This document shows positions 8,220 to 15,730 of a DNA stretch of 33,958 bases, piece by piece. Origin of the DNA: an uncultured Gemmatimonadota bacterium. GTDB taxonomy: Bacteria; Gemmatimonadota; Gemmatimonadetes; Longimicrobiales; Longimicrobiaceae. Under the pieces are notes generated by a model. It saw only the letters and a list, made by a program, of their open reading frames with translations, was not told where the DNA came from and searched no databases. How positions within the stretch are numbered: the first letter of the stretch is position 1; each line of letters opens with the position of its first letter. Location: positions 1 through 33,958 of the forward strand of contig CADCTW010000221.1 in the NCBI GenBank assembly GCA_902805735.1, written 5' to 3'. Position numbers and translations under genes: made by a program.

Positions 8220-8242
8220 GGGCCGCTCTCTTGGAGCGGCCC
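8220..8242 (-). terminator. Hairpin downstream of the two-gene minus-strand unit
   Basis: GGGCCGCTC and GAGCGGCCC form a 9-bp stem around a 5-base loop. It lies 54 bases beyond the stop codon at 8297 of the small membrane protein gene. No strong U tract follows on either strand, so it is a terminator candidate by stem strength and position only. Confidence 0.5.
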
Positions 8243-8296
8243 GCGGTCCTTGTGCCCTTCCCCGCCTGCGCTACAGGAGCTCGCCGCTCGAGTTGG

Positions 8297-8515
8297 CTAT
8301 CCTAGCTCGGCGCCAGAACCACCCGTCCGGCCGGAGCGGCTCGCTTTCTTCGAGCGATAGTCCTGCAATGCGAAGATAGTACTGACCACAAATCCCGCCG
8401 TTGGGCTGATGGAGAGATCCGGCCAGATCACCATGCGCAGGATGAGAAGTACGAGCATGTACAACCCAGTACCAACTACCAACACGTACAGCGCCCGACC
8501 GAGAGGATTGCGCAT
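8297..8515 (-). CDS. Small two-helix membrane protein, function unknown
   Basis: 72 residues with two predicted membrane helices (LYVLVVGTGLYMLVLLIL and ISPTAGFVVSTIFAL) and a basic C-terminal tail. ATG 8515 is seven bases past the stop codon of the lipoprotein gene. A GTG at 8530 would overlap that stop and add five residues; neither start has a clear Shine-Dalgarno, so the choice is uncertain. It is probably co-transcribed with the upstream glycine-zipper lipoprotein. Base composition is visibly less GC-rich than in neighbouring genes. I recognise no family. An immunity-like or partner role for the lipoprotein is speculation from adjacency. Confidence 0.6.
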   Translation of the reverse strand: MRNPLGRALYVLVVGTGLYMLVLLILRMVIWPDLSISPTAGFVVSTIFALQDYRSKKASRSGRTGGSGAELG

Positions 8516-8522
8516 CTGAAGC

Positions 8523-9362
8523 TTAACCACTTGTCGCTTCGGTGATCATCATCTCGATCGCTTTGACCAAGGAGCCGCCGACACCCCCGACGAATGCGCC
8601 TTTCAGCCCGCCGAACAACCCACCGACAATCGCCCCCGCGATGTCCGCTGCAACCAAAGGAACCGCTGGATCTTCCCGACTATTGGACACATCTGGTGCC
8701 CAGTAGGTCCATGAGTCACGACCGATCGCGACTGAGGAGAGCACCATATCAGCCTCCGCTCCTGACAGCCCTTGGAGCGCCAGTTGCTCGATGCGATCGA
8801 ACTCAGCCCTTGGGTCGTTCGCATAGGGCGCACTCAGCAGAGCCTCGCCGAGATCTATGGCTAGAGCGGAGTAGCCGGACTGAGCAAGGGTGCTAGAGGC
8901 GTCAGCCGGAGTTACATGATAGTCGTACTCGGACTCGATCAGATATCCGGAATTGCTAGTGATGCTACGGCGCGAGAGTCCTTGCGCAGTATGCGGACCG
9001 GTCGTGCTCTTCCCTTTTTCAACGTATTCCGGCACCGTAGCGGCGAACTCGCGAACGGTCGCATGGGCGAACGCATTACGAGCAGCGCGACTGCTGAGAT
9101 CGATGCGCATGGTATCCAGCTTCCGGCGGGCGAATTCAAGGCCGCGGCTGTGGTTTCTTCCCACCCAGTCGTACGCTCTCGCATCCGGCCGGTTGGCGGC
9201 TGGGGCGGGGTTTGCCTCCGGCCGGTGCGTCGATTTCTCGGGCGCTTCCGCCGAAGACCGCGGGCTCTGGTCATTCGCCAGAGGACTCATATCACACGCC
9301 ACAGCAGATACAGAAGCAACCACAGCGGACACCGCCAACAGCCGAGAAAACACCCGGTGCAT
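8523..9362 (-). CDS. Putative lipoprotein with C-terminal glycine zipper
   Basis: 279 residues. The N-terminus is a signal peptide ending in a plausible lipobox (SVSAVAC, Cys23), followed by a Pro/Ala/Ser-rich linker. The middle is polar with no recognised domain. The last ~45 residues (from VAADIAGAIVGGLFGG on) are a run of GxxxG spacings, as in glycine zippers that insert into or cross membranes. The gene has lower GC than its neighbours, which may indicate transfer. The start ATG 9362 is supported by the signal peptide and by a TACAAT box close upstream. It is followed directly by a two-helix membrane protein gene. Glycine zippers occur in surface lipoproteins and in some bacteriocin-like toxins; nothing here separates the two. 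Confidence 0.7.
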   Translation of the reverse strand: MHRVFSRLLAVSAVVASVSAVACDMSPLANDQSPRSSAEAPEKSTHRPEANPAPAANRPDARAYDWVGRNHSRGLEFARRKLDTMRIDLSSRAARNAFAHATVREFAATVPEYVEKGKSTTGPHTAQGLSRRSITSNSGYLIESEYDYHVTPADASSTLAQSGYSALAIDLGEALLSAPYANDPRAEFDRIEQLALQGLSGAEADMVLSSVAIGRDSWTYWAPDVSNSREDPAVPLVAADIAGAIVGGLFGGLKGAFVGGVGGSLVKAIEMMITEATSG

Positions 9363-9780
9363 TGTGTACCTACATTGTAGATGAAGCCAACGCCGATCTC
9401 TTAGACGTCAACCGGTAGCCCAGTCGGCAAAACACAGTATCCGGCGCCAGCGCCCCCTGTCAACCTTTGTCGCATAATGATATCCACCGATGAGCGCAGC
9501 CCGATTTGAGCTAGTCAATGCGCGAACACGCTCAGCGCCCACGGGTCTATTTTGCGTCGCCGTTCGATGAGAGATCATGGCCCGCTCCCACCGCTGGCCC
9601 GCTCCGTTGCGTGATGGATCACGATCCAGTTCGCAATGCGGTTGCGCAACGAGGCGGCCCGGGCGAATCGCTCGGGCCGCTCCTATCTTGACGCCGCTTC
9701 TCACCCCGCCGGGTACCCTCAGGTGGGCAGGACCCGTTACCGCTCCAGAACCATCAGGCTCGGCCACCATTCAAGGTAGG
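9363..9780. other. Gene-poor stretch, no feature identified
   Basis: About 400 bases upstream of the lipoprotein gene with mixed, partly lower GC. Apart from the TACAAT box I see no credible coding frame; open frames here lack codon bias, Shine-Dalgarno sites and recognisable domains. It adjoins the transposase remnant and may be decayed DNA. Confidence 0.4.
9374..9379 (-). promoter_or_regulatory. Candidate -10 box for the glycine-zipper lipoprotein gene
   Basis: Minus-strand TACAAT matches the -10 consensus in 5 of 6 bases and lies 11 bases before the ATG at 9362. Transcription would start almost at the start codon. No convincing -35 is at the usual distance, so this is a weak call. Confidence 0.35.
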
Positions 9781-9966
9781 TACCGTCGGGTGAGAGAGAC
9801 ACCGACGCTCGGCGCGAATCTCGACGCTCCCGTAGCCCATCGGCCGACGCGAGGACGATACGCGCTCGCTCGACCACTGGCTGCTCCGTGCTGCGCGAGC
9901 GGATCAAGCGCTCCAACTCGAGCGGTCGCCGTCGCTAAGCTGGACGATTCGGATCGCGTTTGCCAT
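9781..9966 (-). pseudogene. Remnant of an IS630-family transposase (N-terminal fragment)
   Basis: Reading the minus strand from ATG 9966 gives MANAIRIVQLSDGDRS. After a one-base loss the next frame gives ELERLIRSRSTEQPVVERAR and then IVLASADG. This is the typical N-terminal helix-turn-helix region of IS630-type transposases (LSxxER-ELERLxRSR-RARIVLxxADG). A further frame change then yields a weak echo of the following HTH motif (PSVGVSLTR) before all similarity is lost. No DDE catalytic part and no terminal repeats are visible, so the element is dead and truncated. The assignment comes from motif memory and is not verified by search. Confidence 0.55.
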
Positions 9967-10022
9967 GCAGAGCAGCCTCACATCCGCAAAGCGATAAAGC
10001 ACCAGATTTCCGCTACACTACA

Positions 10023-10162
10023 CTAGTTGAAGTCCTGGTAGCCGCCCATCTGCTGGCACTTCGTACAGCGGAACAGATACGCGGCAGGCGACCCATCCCG
10101 TTCCAGCCGGCAAAGAACTCCTGCCATTCCGGACCCTCGGGGAGTCCCGTGGAAACGCGAAT
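10023..10162 (-). pseudogene. cbrC-family 3' fragment with frameshift
   Basis: This stretch is nearly identical base for base to 13059-13198, the 3' end of the intact CbrC-family gene. It encodes IRVSTGLPEGPEWQEFFAG, then loses one base relative to the intact copy, then encodes RDGSPAAYLFRC and CQQMGGYQDFN before TAG at 10023-10025. The rest of the gene is missing. The similarity ends abruptly where the palindromic repeat begins (GATCTCACAC). It is therefore a decayed partial duplicate, with breakage or repeat insertion at that point. Confidence 0.85.
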
Positions 10163-10164
10163 GA

Positions 10165-10233
10165 TCTCACACAGAGGCACAGAGACACAGAGAGAAGACG
10201 TACTCCTCTGTGTCTCTGTGTCTCTGTGTGAGC
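10165..10233. repeat. Palindromic 8-mer repeat, copy 4
   Basis: Left arm of three 8-mers, centre AGAAGACGTACTC (same as copy 3), right arm of three CTCTGTGT units ending GTGTGAGC. One edge abuts the cbrC fragment; the other is one base from the stop codon of the lipoprotein gene at 10235. Confidence 0.9.
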
Positions 10234-10234
10234 C

Positions 10235-10639
10235 CTATCGGTCGCGGGGACAATCCTCGCGCAGGGCGCTGATGCGCCAGCTCTGCGCGCCGGAACGGGC
10301 GGTGCCGGTCAGGATGCCGCGCTGCTCGTAGGCTTCCAGTGTGCCGTCGCCATTGCCCCACGTCACGCGGATGGCGGCTGGACCTGACGTTTGCCAGCGG
10401 ACCGGCTGGGGCTTCGCCCTCTCCAGCACCACGCGTCCGCTGTACCAGCGCGCGCCGGCCGCGTCGCCGCCGCTGTCGGTGAGCATCAGCCACTTCGCTC
10501 CCTCCCGCGCGCCGGGCGAAAGGAGCGGGCCGGTGGTGCGGTAACAGGTGTGCGCCACGGGCAGCGGCTTCGCCGGCCCGGAGAAAAGCGAACACCCCGG
10601 GAGGAGCGCGAGCAGGAATGCGATCGAGACGCGTTTCAT
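10235..10639 (-). CDS. Small putative lipoprotein
   Basis: 134 residues with a short signal peptide and lipobox (ALLPGC, Cys16), so it is probably a lipid-anchored periplasmic or outer-membrane protein. The mature part is about 118 residues and contains several Trp and short beta-like segments (GARWYSGRVVLERA, AIRVTWGNGDGTLEAYE, SWRISAL), suggesting a small beta-sandwich. No family is recognised. The start ATG 10639 puts the signal peptide at the N-terminus. Its stop codon is one base from a palindromic repeat. It is probably transcribed alone: the next upstream gene on this strand ends 187 bases away. Confidence 0.7.
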   Translation of the reverse strand: MKRVSIAFLLALLPGCSLFSGPAKPLPVAHTCYRTTGPLLSPGAREGAKWLMLTDSGGDAAGARWYSGRVVLERAKPQPVRWQTSGPAAIRVTWGNGDGTLEAYEQRGILTGTARSGAQSWRISALREDCPRDR

Positions 10640-10826
10640 CTTGAGCTGGGGCTCGCGGTGGCCGGATCAGCGAGCTGCCGGGGAGCGCAGAAAGCCTGCC
10701 GCCGTTCGCTGAAGCTCCGCTCCTCCGTGCGAACGGCTCGCGGGAAACGTGGTGGTGGAAACCCGTTCCGTCGGCCGCCCCGACGCGGCTTGCCTGGAGC
10801 AGGGAGGGCGCGGCGACCCGGCTGCA

Positions 10827-11786
10827 CTACTCCCTTTCATCCTGTCCGGGTGCGTAGCGCGTGCAGACGGTTTGAAGGATGAAAGCGTCCAGGGAGCCAG
10901 GCGCCGGTGCCTCGAACGGATTGTTCATCCGCCCCGCGTTGCCCACCGGGTCTCCGTCCGGGCCATATCGCGCGCTCAGCAGCGTCCGGATCTTTTGATC
11001 GCGGCAGAGCATCGCATGCCAGGTCAGCACTCGTGCGTGGGGGGCGGCCTGGCCCGCCCGCGCCTCGGCAGGCAGAAGCTCTATCCACGCGAGCAGTGTG
11101 TCACCGCGGGTTCTGATGGCGCGTGTGTCGATGGACACCGACACGGATGAGTCCCGCCGGAGCTCGACCCACCCTGCGCTCCGGTACATGGCCCGAGCCG
11201 GCGCCGCTTCGGCGGGAGGACCGGTGCGCTGGTTCTGCTCGGGCGCCGTGACGGGGGAAGCCGCGGCGGGCGGAGCGGTTGCACCCTGCGCCGGCGTGTT
11301 CCGCGCTTCCGATGCAAGCGCGCTCGCCGATTCAGCAAACCGGAACGTGATCGGCACGCTCACGAACGAGCCGGTCGGACCCGTTCTGGTCCTGGCCGGG
11401 GAAAAGCGCATGCGTCGTACTACGCGGACGGCCGCGGTATCGAATTGCGGGATCGGGGCCGCGATCCCGACCTCCGATCTGCCTACTGTGCCCGCGGAGT
11501 CCACGATCATCCAGATCAACACGCTGCCCGATATGCCGGCTTTGCGGAGCGCCGCCGGGTAGTTGCGCTGGAGCGCGACCCTTACCTCTTCCAGGTTCAG
11601 GAGTCGCGGAGGCACCACCACCGCGGTATCGCACCCCGTGCAGCCCTGCTCTCGAAAGCTCCGCGCTCGCGCTTTGTATTCGACAGAGGCCGTATCCCTC
11701 ATCCAATGCGAAGTCTGAGCCTCCGCGGCTGGCGCGCAGATGGCCAGCACCGTCAGGCAAAAGATGGCGATCGCAGACACGCGCAT
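10827..11786 (-). CDS. Exported TonB C-terminal domain protein with a second beta domain
   Basis: 319 residues with a cleavable signal peptide (IAIFCLTVLAICAPAAEAQ). Residues ~60-155 match the TonB_C fold: VRVALQRNYPAALRKAGISG, VLIWMIVDSAGTV, FDTAAVRVVRRMRFSPA and SVPITFRF in the usual order. A Pro/Ala-rich linker follows. Residues ~200-319 form another domain (WVELRRDSSVSVSIDTRAI, followed by LLAWIELLP and ending LQTVC), reminiscent of the surface-adhesin E family. It lacks the N-terminal membrane helix and Pro-rich rod of a true TonB, so it cannot transduce energy in the usual way; a periplasmic or surface binding role is more likely. ATG 11786 has a weak AGGA upstream; an alternative ATG at 11819 adds 11 residues. 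Confidence 0.75.
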   Translation of the reverse strand: MRVSAIAIFCLTVLAICAPAAEAQTSHWMRDTASVEYKARARSFREQGCTGCDTAVVVPPRLLNLEEVRVALQRNYPAALRKAGISGSVLIWMIVDSAGTVGRSEVGIAAPIPQFDTAAVRVVRRMRFSPARTRTGPTGSFVSVPITFRFAESASALASEARNTPAQGATAPPAAASPVTAPEQNQRTGPPAEAAPARAMYRSAGWVELRRDSSVSVSIDTRAIRTRGDTLLAWIELLPAEARAGQAAPHARVLTWHAMLCRDQKIRTLLSARYGPDGDPVGNAGRMNNPFEAPAPGSLDAFILQTVCTRYAPGQDERE

Positions 11787-12062
11787 TGCGGTCCTGTTTT
11801 GTGGGAGCGGGAAGTTCATGGACACGCGGTGCCGGATGACGTGTCCCGTACGCACCTGCACGTGGGCGCGGGTGCTGCTCGGCGCTTCGTCGTGTGGTAC
11901 GAGACTCGGATTGTGCCGCGGCTACCAGGGTCACACCACAAAGCGGAATCTCGCTGTCCATCACCTGCGCCGGCAACGTCCGGCTGCCGTCGGACAGGGT
12001 GCAGGCACGGCGGGTTCCATGTGCGGGTGACCGAGGGGCGGCGTAAGGCATCCGCCAGGATT

Positions 12063-12584
12063 CTAGCGGCGCCGGCCGGGCCGGCGGCGCACATAAGTCT
12101 CGGACGGATGGCCGCCGCGTTCTCCAGCCACGTGCATCGTGTCCCGCTGGATGATCGCACGCAGGCATCGCTCCTCACGCGTCGGCGACGCGGGCTGCGC
12201 ACAGTAAAAGGTAAGCGTATCCCCGGCCCGCGAGAGGGTGCCGCTGTCCGTATGGACGCGCACCTGGTCGCCGGGCTCCAGGTGCGGTGCACCGCTTCGC
12301 AACCGCACCGAAGTCCACCAGCGGGAACCCCGGAGCGCATAGCTCCGCTCGTAGGTGACGACCTCGTAGGGGCCCGTGATGTCACGGACTTCGTATACGT
12401 ACGGGAGCGGCCGGCCATCGACGGCCACCAGCTCGAAGACGGCGGCAGCCGAACCGCTCTCCCGGCAACCGGCACCCAGGATCAGCGGCATCGCCAGCGC
12501 GGCGAGACAGGGAGATCTGATCCGCCTCCACCGGAACGTGGCGACAGAGCGCCCGATCCCGGATCTTTTCTTGTCAGCGTTCAT
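12063..12584 (-). CDS. Putative lipoprotein of unknown function
   Basis: 173 residues. The N-terminus is basic (NADKKRSGIGRS...RWRRIRS) before a hydrophobic segment and a plausible lipobox (LILGAGC). The mature part is beta-rich (FELVAVDGRPLPYVY, YALRGSRWWTSVRL, GDTLTFYC, DTMHVAG). The phrase VAVDGRPLP is common in small Gemmatimonadota lipoproteins, but I know no function for it. ATG 12584 was chosen over the longer frame starting at 12650, which would bury the signal peptide. It lies on the same strand as the TonB_C gene, 276 bases upstream of it. Confidence 0.65.
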   Translation of the reverse strand: MNADKKRSGIGRSVATFRWRRIRSPCLAALAMPLILGAGCRESGSAAAVFELVAVDGRPLPYVYEVRDITGPYEVVTYERSYALRGSRWWTSVRLRSGAPHLEPGDQVRVHTDSGTLSRAGDTLTFYCAQPASPTREERCLRAIIQRDTMHVAGERGGHPSETYVRRRPGRRR

Positions 12585-12686
12585 CAGGTGCGTGTCGTGA
12601 GATTCTCCAGCGCTCGACGCTTCGGAAGAGCGCCCGGACCGTTTCCCCACTCCGCCGCACGGCTGGGGGGAGCCGAAAGGCGTCGT

Positions 12687-12992
12687 TCACGTGGCGGCGC
12701 TCAACTGCTCCTGCGCGGCCCGCAGGAGCGCGGCAGCCCCCTTCGTGCTGAACTTTGCATCGAAAGTGGCTCTGTTCAGCACCCCTTTGATCTCCGCGGG
12801 CGTCAGCGTGGCCGTCAGATGGGAGATGTACGCGCGGAGTTCGCCCCGCTCCGCGGCCGTCAAACCGGACAGAAGCAGCCGTACGATCTCTTCGACGGTC
12901 GCGGCCTCCAGGACGATTTCCTGATGGATGCCACGGCCGAACCGGCGAAATGCTTCGGGCTGCTGCATGAAGGAAGTATCGCGTCCACCCAT
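12687..12992 (-). CDS. Small helical protein of unknown function
   Basis: 101 residues, predicted almost wholly helical, with no signal peptide, so probably cytoplasmic. The region EEIVRLLLSGLTAAERGELRAYI followed by LTPAEIKGVLNRA looks like a conserved helical domain, but I cannot name it. ATG 12992 is supported by GGAGG eight bases upstream; a second ATG at 12968 lacks any Shine-Dalgarno. It lies 66 bases downstream of the CbrC-family gene on the same strand and may share its transcript. An immunity or accessory role by association with CbrC is only a guess. Confidence 0.65.
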   Translation of the reverse strand: MGGRDTSFMQQPEAFRRFGRGIHQEIVLEAATVEEIVRLLLSGLTAAERGELRAYISHLTATLTPAEIKGVLNRATFDAKFSTKGAAALLRAAQEQLSAAT

Positions 12993-13058
12993 CGCATCGG
13001 CCTCCGCACCGGCGAGGAGCCACGCGTGCCCCGGGCGAGGCTCCGGGAGGCGGGCTCG

Positions 13059-13601
13059 CTAGTCAAAGTCCTGGTACCCGCCGATCTGCTGGCAATTCGT
13101 ACAGCGGAACAGATACGCGGTAGGCGATCCATCCCGTTCCAGGCCGGCAAAGAACTCCTGCCATTCCGGACCCTCGGGGAGTCCGGTGGAAATGCGAATC
13201 GCGGTGACCGCGTCCGGGCCGTGAGCCGCGAGCTCCGCGCGCCCCGCAGGGCCGAGGAACCGTGCGGCGTCACCGCAGTGCGTCCACCAGCGTTCCTGCT
13301 GCCACCCCGAGAAGCCCGGAGTGCGGTACGCGACCTCTTCGATCACCTCGTCCGGCACCTCGTCCCACTCTCCGCCTCCAACGCCCGCCTCGTCCGTAAA
13401 GGACGCGTCGAGCTTCTCATGCGCCGATCCGTCCGCGATGCACCAGGGGCAGATCGTTCCGTCATACTCCTCCAGCGCGTACACCGGACCCGCGTAGATG
13501 AAGCCGCGCGCCTGGCCACAGCAGACGCACTCGACGGCCGATGGAACCACGCTGCCCGTCGCGATGGGATCGGGATGGTATCTGAAGGCGGGAAGTTGCA
13601 T
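13059..13601 (-). CDS. CbrC family protein (UPF0167)
   Basis: 180 residues, the usual size for the family. The N-terminus LPAFRYHPDPIATGSVV is the family hallmark. Paired cysteines occur in three places: CVCCGQARGFIYAG, TICPWCIADG and, near the C-terminus, FRCTNCQQIGGYQDFD, suggesting zinc-ribbon-like sites. The E. coli member is linked to tolerance of colicin E2; relatives often sit among immunity-type genes. I chose ATG 13601 because it matches the family start and has GGAG upstream; the frame is open to 13646. A decayed partial copy lies about 3 kb away at 10023-10162, so the gene was duplicated locally at some point. Confidence 0.9.
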   Translation of the reverse strand: MQLPAFRYHPDPIATGSVVPSAVECVCCGQARGFIYAGPVYALEEYDGTICPWCIADGSAHEKLDASFTDEAGVGGGEWDEVPDEVIEEVAYRTPGFSGWQQERWWTHCGDAARFLGPAGRAELAAHGPDAVTAIRISTGLPEGPEWQEFFAGLERDGSPTAYLFRCTNCQQIGGYQDFD

Positions 13602-13700
13602 CGGCGGATCTCCGGAGGTGATCTGTTGAACACGATGGTGCCGCATCGTGCGGCGGGCGCGGCAAGCCGGCAGGCGTACCCAGCGCCGGCGGCCGCGCGC

Positions 13701-14277
13701 TTACCGGCGCGGGGAGCCGATGACCGGTGTACCCGCGCGGAGCAACCGCTTGACGACGGTCCGCAACCCGAAGGCGGGGTTCTTGGCCCGCGCGACGGCC
13801 ATGTCCCGTTCGTACTGGTCCCTGACGAAGAATTGGGCCTCCAGCGAGTTCTGATACACCATGAAGAGCTCGCCCAGGTAGGTAGTCTCACCCGCCCGCA
13901 CCTCGAAATCGAAGGACGGCAGCTGTTTGATGGAGGGTCAGATGCCGCGACGGGCGCAGGCCATACCGGCCAGGGGCGAGTGGGAACGCGTTCACGGATC
14001 CATGGTGGCCCTCGAAGTCACCGCGCATTCCCACCATGTCCATCACCAGCTCCGGCGAGGGGCGGGCCCCACGCTGGGCATCCCGATCGTAGACCCACAT
14101 TTCCGTGTAGTGCGCCCTGCGCTTCTTCTCCGTGCCCACCGAGAGCACGACGACTCCCGAGTCGGCCGCGTCGAGCGTGGCGGGCGAGAGCCTCGCGACG
14201 GCGGATCGCCCGGTGCGGGGCATGCAGCCGGCCACGAGAACCACACCGGCAAGCAGCGCGATGAGTGGTGTACGCAT
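13701..14277 (-). pseudogene. Frameshifted lipoprotein gene
   Basis: Two frames on the same strand read as one protein. From ATG 14277 there is a lipoprotein signal (LLAGVVLVAGC) and a beta-rich region through WVYDRDAQRG, VMDMVGMRGDFEGHHG and FPLAPGRYGL, ending at a stop at 13888. The second frame, from about 13950 to TAA 13701, encodes SIKQLPSFDFEVRAGETTYL, then GELFMVYQNSLEAQFFVRDQ and a basic tail. The join (PGRY... then FDFEVRAGETTYLGE) is the pattern of DUF2846-like or similar beta-sandwich lipoproteins, so one base has been lost or gained around 13930-13960. It could be a real pseudogene or a sequencing error. Confidence 0.65.
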
Positions 14278-14375
14278 GGTTGCGCGAAGTATGGGTTCAT
14301 GGGGAGGAGGAACAATCAGCATACATCGCCGCGCGAGCCGGGCAAAACCGTCTCGCGTGCGCACGGTGCGGCGCG

Positions 14376-15278
14376 CTATCGGCTGTGGCGCGCCAGGAAC
14401 TGCCAGATCACCGCGTTCACGTCCAGATCCTGGGGCGTCCGTCCGATGGAGAGGCCCACGTTGAAGGGATCGGCTCCCGCCCAGGTATGCCCGCCGTCCT
14501 CGATGGTCACCAGGGCCACCGAGACGGGACCCCGCCGCGCCTGGCGCAGGGTGGCGGAGGTGCCGTCCGCGAGCTCGGCGTCGATGCGGGGAGCCGCGGC
14601 ACCTGCGTCGAACACGCCGTTGCGCCGCGCCCAGTACTGGTACGAGTCCGGCGCGGAAAGGTAGGCCCCGGGCTTGCCGCCGTACGCCACCACGAGGTCG
14701 GCGGTGCCATGGACCAGCATCACGCCCACGGGGAACAGGGCGCCGCGGGGCGCCTGCCGCTCCACGACCGGGACGGGCAGCGGGCCCCCGACGGAGGCGA
14801 CCGCGGCGATCCGGTGGGAAAGCTCGGCGGCGAGCCTCTGGCAGAAGAAGCCGCCCCGTGACAAACCCGTGGCGTAGATGCGCCCGCGATCCACGCGGTA
14901 CTCCCGCTGGAGCTGGTCGAGCACGGCCTCGATGAAGCCGACGTCGTCCGTGCCCTCACCATACGAAGTGCCGAATCCCACGTTCCAGTCCTGCTGCACC
15001 CCCTGCGGGTACACCACGATGAATCCCTCGGCGTCCGCTACCTGGTTCATCCCGGTGTAGAGCATCTGCTCCGCCATGGTCATGCCGCCTCCATGGAAGT
15101 TGAGCACCACCGGATACCGCCTGGTGCTGTCGGACGGATACGAGGACGGCGTGTAGACGATGTAGCGTCTCTTCTCGCCGTCGTGGACCAGGCTCCGCGC
15201 CTGTGCGTGTGCGGCGGTGGGCAGCACTTGCAGGAGCAGGCTGGCTGCGGCGAGCAGGTGAACGGCGAGCGCTTTCAT
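14376..15278 (-). CDS. Exported esterase of the PHB depolymerase / feruloyl esterase type (LpqC-like)
   Basis: 300 residues with a signal peptide (VHLLAAASLLLQVLPTAAHAQA). An alpha/beta-hydrolase: oxyanion-hole motif LNFHGGGM, nucleophile Ser140 in GLSRGG, Asp194 in HGTADLVV and His264 in GGHTWAG, all in family order. The conserved VYPQGVQQDWN segment is typical of COG3509 polyhydroxybutyrate depolymerase-like esterases. It would cleave ester bonds of polymers or hydroxycinnamate esters outside the cytoplasm; the substrate cannot be told from sequence. ATG 15278 gives a normal signal peptide; the frame is open upstream into a hairpin-rich GC region that is not coding. It is transcribed alone, divergent from the next gene. 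Confidence 0.9.
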   Translation of the reverse strand: MKALAVHLLAAASLLLQVLPTAAHAQARSLVHDGEKRRYIVYTPSSYPSDSTRRYPVVLNFHGGGMTMAEQMLYTGMNQVADAEGFIVVYPQGVQQDWNVGFGTSYGEGTDDVGFIEAVLDQLQREYRVDRGRIYATGLSRGGFFCQRLAAELSHRIAAVASVGGPLPVPVVERQAPRGALFPVGVMLVHGTADLVVAYGGKPGAYLSAPDSYQYWARRNGVFDAGAAAPRIDAELADGTSATLRQARRGPVSVALVTIEDGGHTWAGADPFNVGLSIGRTPQDLDVNAVIWQFLARHSR

Positions 15279-15346
15279 GGTTGGGATAGGCAGGGGTGGG
15301 CGCGCGGGCGGCGCCCCAACGATGCGGGGGAGCGGCGAACCGCACC

Positions 15347-15376
15347 ACGGAGGCTCGCCGGCCGGCGAGCCTCCGT
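15347..15376. promoter_or_regulatory. 30-bp perfect palindrome
   Basis: Fifteen bases from 15347 (ACGGAGGCTCGCCGG) are followed immediately by their exact reverse complement, with no spacer. It lies 69 bases upstream of the esterase start and 355 bases upstream of the divergent gene at 15731. It could be a protein-binding operator, a cruciform or a fold-back RNA element; no U tract follows. Confidence 0.7.
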
Positions 15377-15379
15377 CGC

Positions 15380-15622
15380 CGAGCGGTCGCTGGCGGCAGC
15401 CGGAGGCGGTGCAAGGAGGTGCGGCCCGCCGGGAGGCCGGGCGGCGAAGCGACTCACGGGGTCGCCGCGCAGAGAACGTCACCGGCGAGGCGCCAGCCCG
15501 GCGGGCACACCTCCGGGACGCCCCCAGCCAGGTGCCGAAGGCCAGTCCAGGGCGGCCCGCCCGAGCCCCAGGCCGGCAGGGCGGCCGCTTCCCGGCCGTT
15601 CAACGGCTCCAGCGACCGCTCG
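15380..15622. repeat. Region bounded by a 14-bp inverted repeat
   Basis: CGAGCGGTCGCTGG at 15380-15393 is the exact reverse complement of 15609-15622. The 215 bases between are very GC-rich and non-coding by codon pattern. The layout resembles a small non-autonomous element or a structured RNA, but no target-site duplication is apparent. A small hairpin CGGCGC-TTG-GCGCCG follows just after the right arm. Confidence 0.45.
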
Positions 15623-15730
15623 CCGGCGCTTGGCGCCGTCCGCGGGGATGTTCTATTTTTCCGCGGCTCGCGCCGCGATTCTTTGGCGCAGCACGCAACC
15701 TCAAACCTCTTCATCCGAGCGCAATACCCC

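Noticed and set aside
9577..10026. A 149-residue plus-strand open frame
   Set aside because: It covers the transposase and cbrC remnants in the opposite sense and has no Shine-Dalgarno, domain or codon bias.
11445..14264. A 939-residue plus-strand open frame across four minus-strand genes
   Set aside because: Composition is Arg/Gly/Pro-rich with no domain, and the minus strand holds recognisable families (TonB_C, CbrC, lipoproteins) in the same place.
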